DNA of 8,031 bases from Blautia sp. (lineage in GTDB: Bacteria; Bacillota; Clostridia; Lachnospirales; Lachnospiraceae), in NCBI GenBank assembly GCA_017420455.1, contig JAFOJB010000007.1, positions 1 through 8,031 on the forward strand, written 5' to 3'. Both the position numbers and the translations under genes were made by a program. Under the pieces are notes generated by a model. The model was not told the origin of the DNA. It did not search any database and saw only the letters and a program-made list of their open reading frames with translations. Below, in pieces: positions 5,078 through 8,031 of the stretch. Numbering within the stretch: the stretch's first letter is position 1; every line of letters begins with the position of its first letter.

Positions 5078-5995
5078 CTATGCAAAAAATTCCTCGGGGT
5101 ACTTCCCCTGATCTGTCAGCTGCCTGAAGGCCTCCACTACAGAAGCCCGGTCCTCCTGATAGGTGACGCCGAACCACTGATCCCGGCTCTTCAGCACATC
5201 TACCTTGATCCTTCCCGCCTTGATCAGCTGGTCCACCAGGACCGGTACCAGAAATTCCTTTTTCTGCATCTCTTCTCCCGCATTCTGCAGGAATTCCGTG
5301 AACCCTTCCTCCAGCATTTCCATGAAAGCCGGCGTAAAGCCCCACATATTCATAGAAACCAGATTTCCCGGATCCAGCGTGATGGTGGTTCCATCCTCTT
5401 TGCGGACCTGGGCTCCATCCTTTGTCTTAAAGATATTCTTTGTCTCGTCCACTCCGGAAAGGCATCCATCGGAAAGACGGCAGATCCCGCGGGTCACGCC
5501 GCCGTTTTCGCTGAGGGTATTGCCCAGGATAAAGCCGGCCATGCAGATATGCTGCACCCCGTCCTCTTCCCTTTCCTGTACCAGATAATCATGAACCTTC
5601 CGGTATGCTTCCTTGCCGTAATAGTCGTCTGCATTGATGACGGCAAAGGGTTCATGCACAATATTCCTGGCACAGAGCACTGCCTGACCGGTTCCCCAGG
5701 GTTTCACGCGGCCTTCCGGGACAGAAAAGCCCTCCGGCAGATCCGACATTTCCTGAAAGGCGTAGGCTACCTCCGCGTATTTCCCGATCCTTCCTCCGAT
5801 GACCCGGTGGAATTCTTCCTCGATATCCTTCCTGATGATGAAGACAATTTTATTAAAGCCGGCGTCCAGCGCGTCCTTGATGGAATAGTCCATAATGATC
5901 TGGTTTTTCGGCCCTACTGCTGCCAGCTGTTTGATTCCTTTTCCATATCGGCTGCCGATCCCGGCCGCCATGATCACAAGTGAAGTCTTTTTCAT
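5078..5995 (-). CDS. NTP-transferase family nucleotidyltransferase, substrate unknown
   Basis: The protein is 305 residues and has the Rossmann-like fold of sugar-phosphate nucleotidyltransferases. These couple an NTP to a phosphorylated sugar or alcohol and release pyrophosphate. Visible motifs are the nucleotide loop VIMAAGIGSRYG at 7-18 with the following Lys22 (GIKQL), KPWGTGQAVLCA near 98-109, and the metal-binding stretch VINADDYYG near 109-117. It carries no acyltransferase-type left-handed helix repeats, so it is not GlmU. It resembles the UTP- or CTP-type single-domain enzymes, but the true substrate cannot be read from the sequence. The ATG at 5995 is chosen over one at 6046 because GGGGGA sits 6 nt upstream and the family begins at MKKTSLVIMAAG. 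It lies between prfA and glmM and probably shares their transcript. Confidence 0.88.
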   Translation of the reverse strand: MKKTSLVIMAAGIGSRYGKGIKQLAAVGPKNQIIMDYSIKDALDAGFNKIVFIIRKDIEEEFHRVIGGRIGKYAEVAYAFQEMSDLPEGFSVPEGRVKPWGTGQAVLCARNIVHEPFAVINADDYYGKEAYRKVHDYLVQEREEDGVQHICMAGFILGNTLSENGGVTRGICRLSDGCLSGVDETKNIFKTKDGAQVRKEDGTTITLDPGNLVSMNMWGFTPAFMEMLEEGFTEFLQNAGEEMQKKEFLVPVLVDQLIKAGRIKVDVLKSRDQWFGVTYQEDRASVVEAFRQLTDQGKYPEEFFA

Positions 5996-6023
5996 GGTAA
6001 ATCCCCCATTCACCCTCCGGAAG

Positions 6024-6050
6024 CATTCTGCCGTTCCCCCCGGCAAAATG
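6024..6050 (-). other. 10-bp hairpin between prfA and the nucleotidyltransferase gene
   Basis: On the minus strand CATTTTGCCG (6041-6050) pairs with CGGCAGAATG (6024-6033), nine Watson-Crick pairs and one G-U, with a 7-nt G-rich loop. It starts 14 nt after the prfA stop. No U-tract follows, so termination is not expected. It could protect the 3' end of upstream mRNA or mark a processing site, changing the ratio of the flanking genes. Confidence 0.5.
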
Positions 6051-6064
6051 ATCCTGCTCTGTTT

Positions 6065-7141
6065 TCAGGCTGTCTCTCCCAGATGGGAAAGCCTGGCCGC
6101 CTGATCCGCTGCCGTCAGGCTGTCAATGATTTCGTCCAGATTCCCGTCCAGTACATTCTGAAGCTGATGCAGCGTCAGCTTGATTCTGTGGTCCGTCACT
6201 CTTCCCTGCGGGAAATTGTAGGTACGGATCTTCTCGGAGCGGTCTCCCGTGCCGATCTGGCTGCGGCGCTCCTTTGCTTCTTCATCGTGCCGCTTTTCCA
6301 GCTCCATCTCGTACAGGCGGGAGCGCAGCACCTTCAGTGCCTTGTCCTTGTTTTTCAGCTGGGACTTCTCGTCCTGGCAGGAGATCACGATCCCTGTAGG
6401 GATATGCGTGAGGCGTACGGCGGAATCCGTCGTATTTACACACTGGCCGCCGTTTCCCGACGCCCGGAATACATCAAACCTGCATTCCGAAAGATCCAGA
6501 TGGAAATCGATCTCCTCTGCCTCCGGCATGATCGCGACAGTGCAGGTAGAGGTATGGATCCTCCCGCCCGATTCGGTCTCCGGAACCCGCTGTACCCGGT
6601 GCACGCCGCTCTCATATTTCAGCCTGGAATAAGCGCCGTTCCCATTGATCATGAAGGTGGCCTCCTTGAAGCCCCCCAGCCCGTTTTCGTTCAGGCTCAG
6701 CATTTCTGTCTTCCAGTGTCTGGCCTCCGAATATTTCACATACATCCGGTAAACCTCCGCCGCGAAAAGTGCGGCTTCATCCCCGCCGGCTCCTGCCCGG
6801 ATCTCCACGATCACATTCTTCTCATCGTTGGGATCCTTGGGGAGCAGCAGGATCTTCAGCTGTTTTTCCAGTTCCGCAGACCTGCTCCTGGCGTCGGAAA
6901 GCTCCTCCTTCAGCATTTCCCGCATTTCCGGATCCTTCTCCTCCTCCAGCATGGAAAGGCTGTCCTGTATGGTCTTTTCTGCATCTTTATAGTCTTTGTA
7001 TGTATCCACCAGAGGAGTCAGGTCACTCTGTTCCTTCATCAGCCTCTGGAATCTTGAAGGGTCTGCCGTGACATCCGGCTCCCCCAGTTCATTCATGATC
7101 TCCTCGAACCGGTTCAGCAGATCTTCCAGTCTGTCAAACAT
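6065..7141 (-). CDS. prfA: Peptide chain release factor 1
   Basis: RF1 recognises UAA and UAG in the ribosomal A site and triggers peptide release. The protein is 358 residues, the usual length. After an N-terminal helical coiled-coil domain come [13 protein letters not shown] near 114-126, the stop-codon-reading loop with the PxT tripeptide (Pro187-Glu-Thr189 in [11 protein letters not shown]), and the catalytic GGQ at 231-233 in [14 protein letters not shown]. The PxT tripeptide marks it as RF1 rather than RF2, which has SPF. The start at 7141 is preferred over a longer frame from 7201, because the family begins [14 protein letters not shown] and a GGAGGAGG site lies just upstream. Its Gln of GGQ is the substrate of the product of the adjacent prmC, 16 bp upstream, a widespread pairing. 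Confidence 0.98.
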   Translation of the reverse strand: MFDRLEDLLNRFEEIMNELGEPDVTADPSRFQRLMKEQSDLTPLVDTYKDYKDAEKTIQDSLSMLEEEKDPEMREMLKEELSDARSRSAELEKQLKILLLPKDPNDEKNVIVEIRAGAGGDEAALFAAEVYRMYVKYSEARHWKTEMLSLNENGLGGFKEATFMINGNGAYSRLKYESGVHRVQRVPETESGGRIHTSTCTVAIMPEAEEIDFHLDLSECRFDVFRASGNGGQCVNTTDSAVRLTHIPTGIVISCQDEKSQLKNKDKALKVLRSRLYEMELEKRHDEEAKERRSQIGTGDRSEKIRTYNFPQGRVTDHRIKLTLHQLQNVLDGNLDEIIDSLTAADQAARLSHLGETA

Positions 7142-7145
7142 GATT

Positions 7146-7155
7146 CTCCTCCTCC
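7146..7155 (-). promoter_or_regulatory. prfA ribosome binding site
   Basis: GGAGGAGGAG on the minus strand lies 4 nt upstream of the ATG at 7141 and fills most of the 16-bp gap after the prmC stop. It decides the prfA start against the longer in-frame extension that would overlap prmC. Confidence 0.8.
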
Positions 7156-7157
7156 AA

Positions 7158-8031
7158 TTATTCTGCGAAAACCGCGCTGACCACCCTGTCTTTGCCGGCA
7201 AGATCCCTGTGGACCTCTATCTTTGTGTACCCGGCTTCTCCGGCCAGCTGCCTGAGGGCTTCGCCCTGATCAAAGCCGATCTCCAGAAGAAGACTGCCGC
7301 CTTTCTTCAGGTATCTGCCGGCGTCCTGCAGGATCCTTCTGTAGAAAGACAGACCGTCCTCCCCTCCATCCAGGGAAATCCTGGGATCGTGGAGCCGGAC
7401 CTCCGGAGACAGGCGTTCTATCTCTGTGGAGGCGATATAGGGTGGATTTGAGACAATCATATCATACCCTGTGAAGCGATTTCCATCATTTTTCAAAAAA
7501 ACGGTGCCGGAAAACAGATCACTTTTCACAAAAGAAGCTCTTCCGTCAACGCCGAGACGCTTCGCGTTTTCTTCCGCCACGCAAAGTGCGTCTGCGGAAA
7601 TATCGGCGCCCAGACCCTCCGCCTCCTCAGCCGCCAGAAGAATGCTGATCAGGATACAGCCGGAGCCTGTACACATGTCCAGGATTTTCGGCGTTGTGTT
7701 TTCTGTTTTCCTCTTCCCCCTGTCCTGAAGCAGAGCGATGGCCAGCTCAGCCAGGAGTTCTGTATCCTGCCTGGGGATCAGCACCCGTTCATCCACAAAA
7801 AACTCATGCCCCATAAAAAAAGCCTGATGAGTTATGTGCTGAAGCGGGATCCTGCAGGAACGCCGCCGGATCAGCTCCTCATAGGAAGATACCTGCTCTT
7901 CTGTAAGACGGATCTCCGGATGGGCGTAATACACGGCCCTGGAAACACCGCTTATATATTCCAGAAGAAGCCACGCATCCAGCCTGGCTTCCTCCACTCC
8001 TGCATTCTGCAGGACATCTGTTCCGTTTTTC
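7158..8031 (-). CDS. prmC: Release factor glutamine methyltransferase, 5' end beyond window
   Basis: PrmC uses S-adenosylmethionine to methylate the Gln of the GGQ motif of RF1 and RF2, raising termination efficiency. The visible 290 residues include the N-terminal helical substrate-binding domain ([13 protein letters not shown]), the [11 protein letters not shown] stretch that precedes the fold, the SAM-binding [15 protein letters not shown] loop, and the catalytic NPPYIAS that holds the target glutamine. The C-terminus is [20 protein letters not shown], usual for the family. A GTG at 7997 could be read as a start, but the frame continues upstream with [11 protein letters not shown], which fits the family's usual first helix, so the true start is beyond 8031. 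It is followed at 16 bp by prfA, its substrate gene. Confidence 0.96.
   Translation of the reverse strand, partial: KNGTDVLQNAGVEEARLDAWLLLEYISGVSRAVYYAHPEIRLTEEQVSSYEELIRRRSCRIPLQHITHQAFFMGHEFFVDERVLIPRQDTELLAELAIALLQDRGKRKTENTTPKILDMCTGSGCILISILLAAEEAEGLGADISADALCVAEENAKRLGVDGRASFVKSDLFSGTVFLKNDGNRFTGYDMIVSNPPYIASTEIERLSPEVRLHDPRISLDGGEDGLSFYRRILQDAGRYLKKGGSLLLEIGFDQGEALRQLAGEAGYTKIEVHRDLAGKDRVVSAVFAE

Noticed and set aside
7158..7997. prmC starting at the GTG at 7997
   Set aside because: The frame remains open to the window edge, and the residues upstream of the GTG continue the family's N-terminal helix, so the true start lies outside the window.

Overview
The window holds seven genes, all on the minus strand, so it reads biologically from right to left: prmC (5' end off the right edge), prfA, a sugar-phosphate-type nucleotidyltransferase, glmM, a TPR lipoprotein, hflX, and nrdD (3' end off the left edge). 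The strong GGAGG-type ribosome sites, the lipoprotein style, the anaerobic ribonucleotide reductase, the roughly balanced base composition and the prmC-prfA pairing suggest an anaerobic low-to-mid-GC Firmicute, most likely a Lachnospiraceae-type Clostridium. This placement is inferred from protein style and was not checked by any search. No mobile element, phage gene, CRISPR array, rRNA or tRNA is visible.

Right part (about 2533-8031): prmC and prfA lie 16 bp apart and form the release-factor methylation and termination pair. The nucleotidyltransferase, glmM (cell-wall precursor synthesis) and a TPR lipoprotein follow with gaps of 53-74 bp. Two of these gaps hold RNA-hairpin sequences without a proper U-tract, so this looks like one read-through operon of housekeeping and envelope functions. 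A long hairpin just after the lipoprotein gene (2471-2506) is a possible end point or attenuator.

Middle (2356-2532): between the lipoprotein gene and hflX lies a six-unit tandem array of a 17-bp repeat. Its last unit supplies the only Shine-Dalgarno-like sequence of hflX. hflX encodes a complete ribosome-splitting GTPase.

Left part (841-1119): the 279-bp gap between hflX and nrdD is the most information-dense part of the window. It holds two 16-bp NrdR-type operators with centres 32 bp apart. A consensus-like promoter for nrdD (TTGACG, 17 bp, TACAAT with an extended -10 TG) lies just downstream of them. The two operators are close reverse complements of each other, so as RNA they fold into a near-perfect 19-bp hairpin followed by U6, that is, an intrinsic terminator. 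A second strong promoter (TTGACA, 17 bp, CATAAT) lies upstream of that hairpin and would make a roughly 110-nt transcript ending at it. The DNA operator and the RNA terminator therefore occupy the same bases. This arrangement, with the short transcription unit, is the main candidate for something undescribed here.
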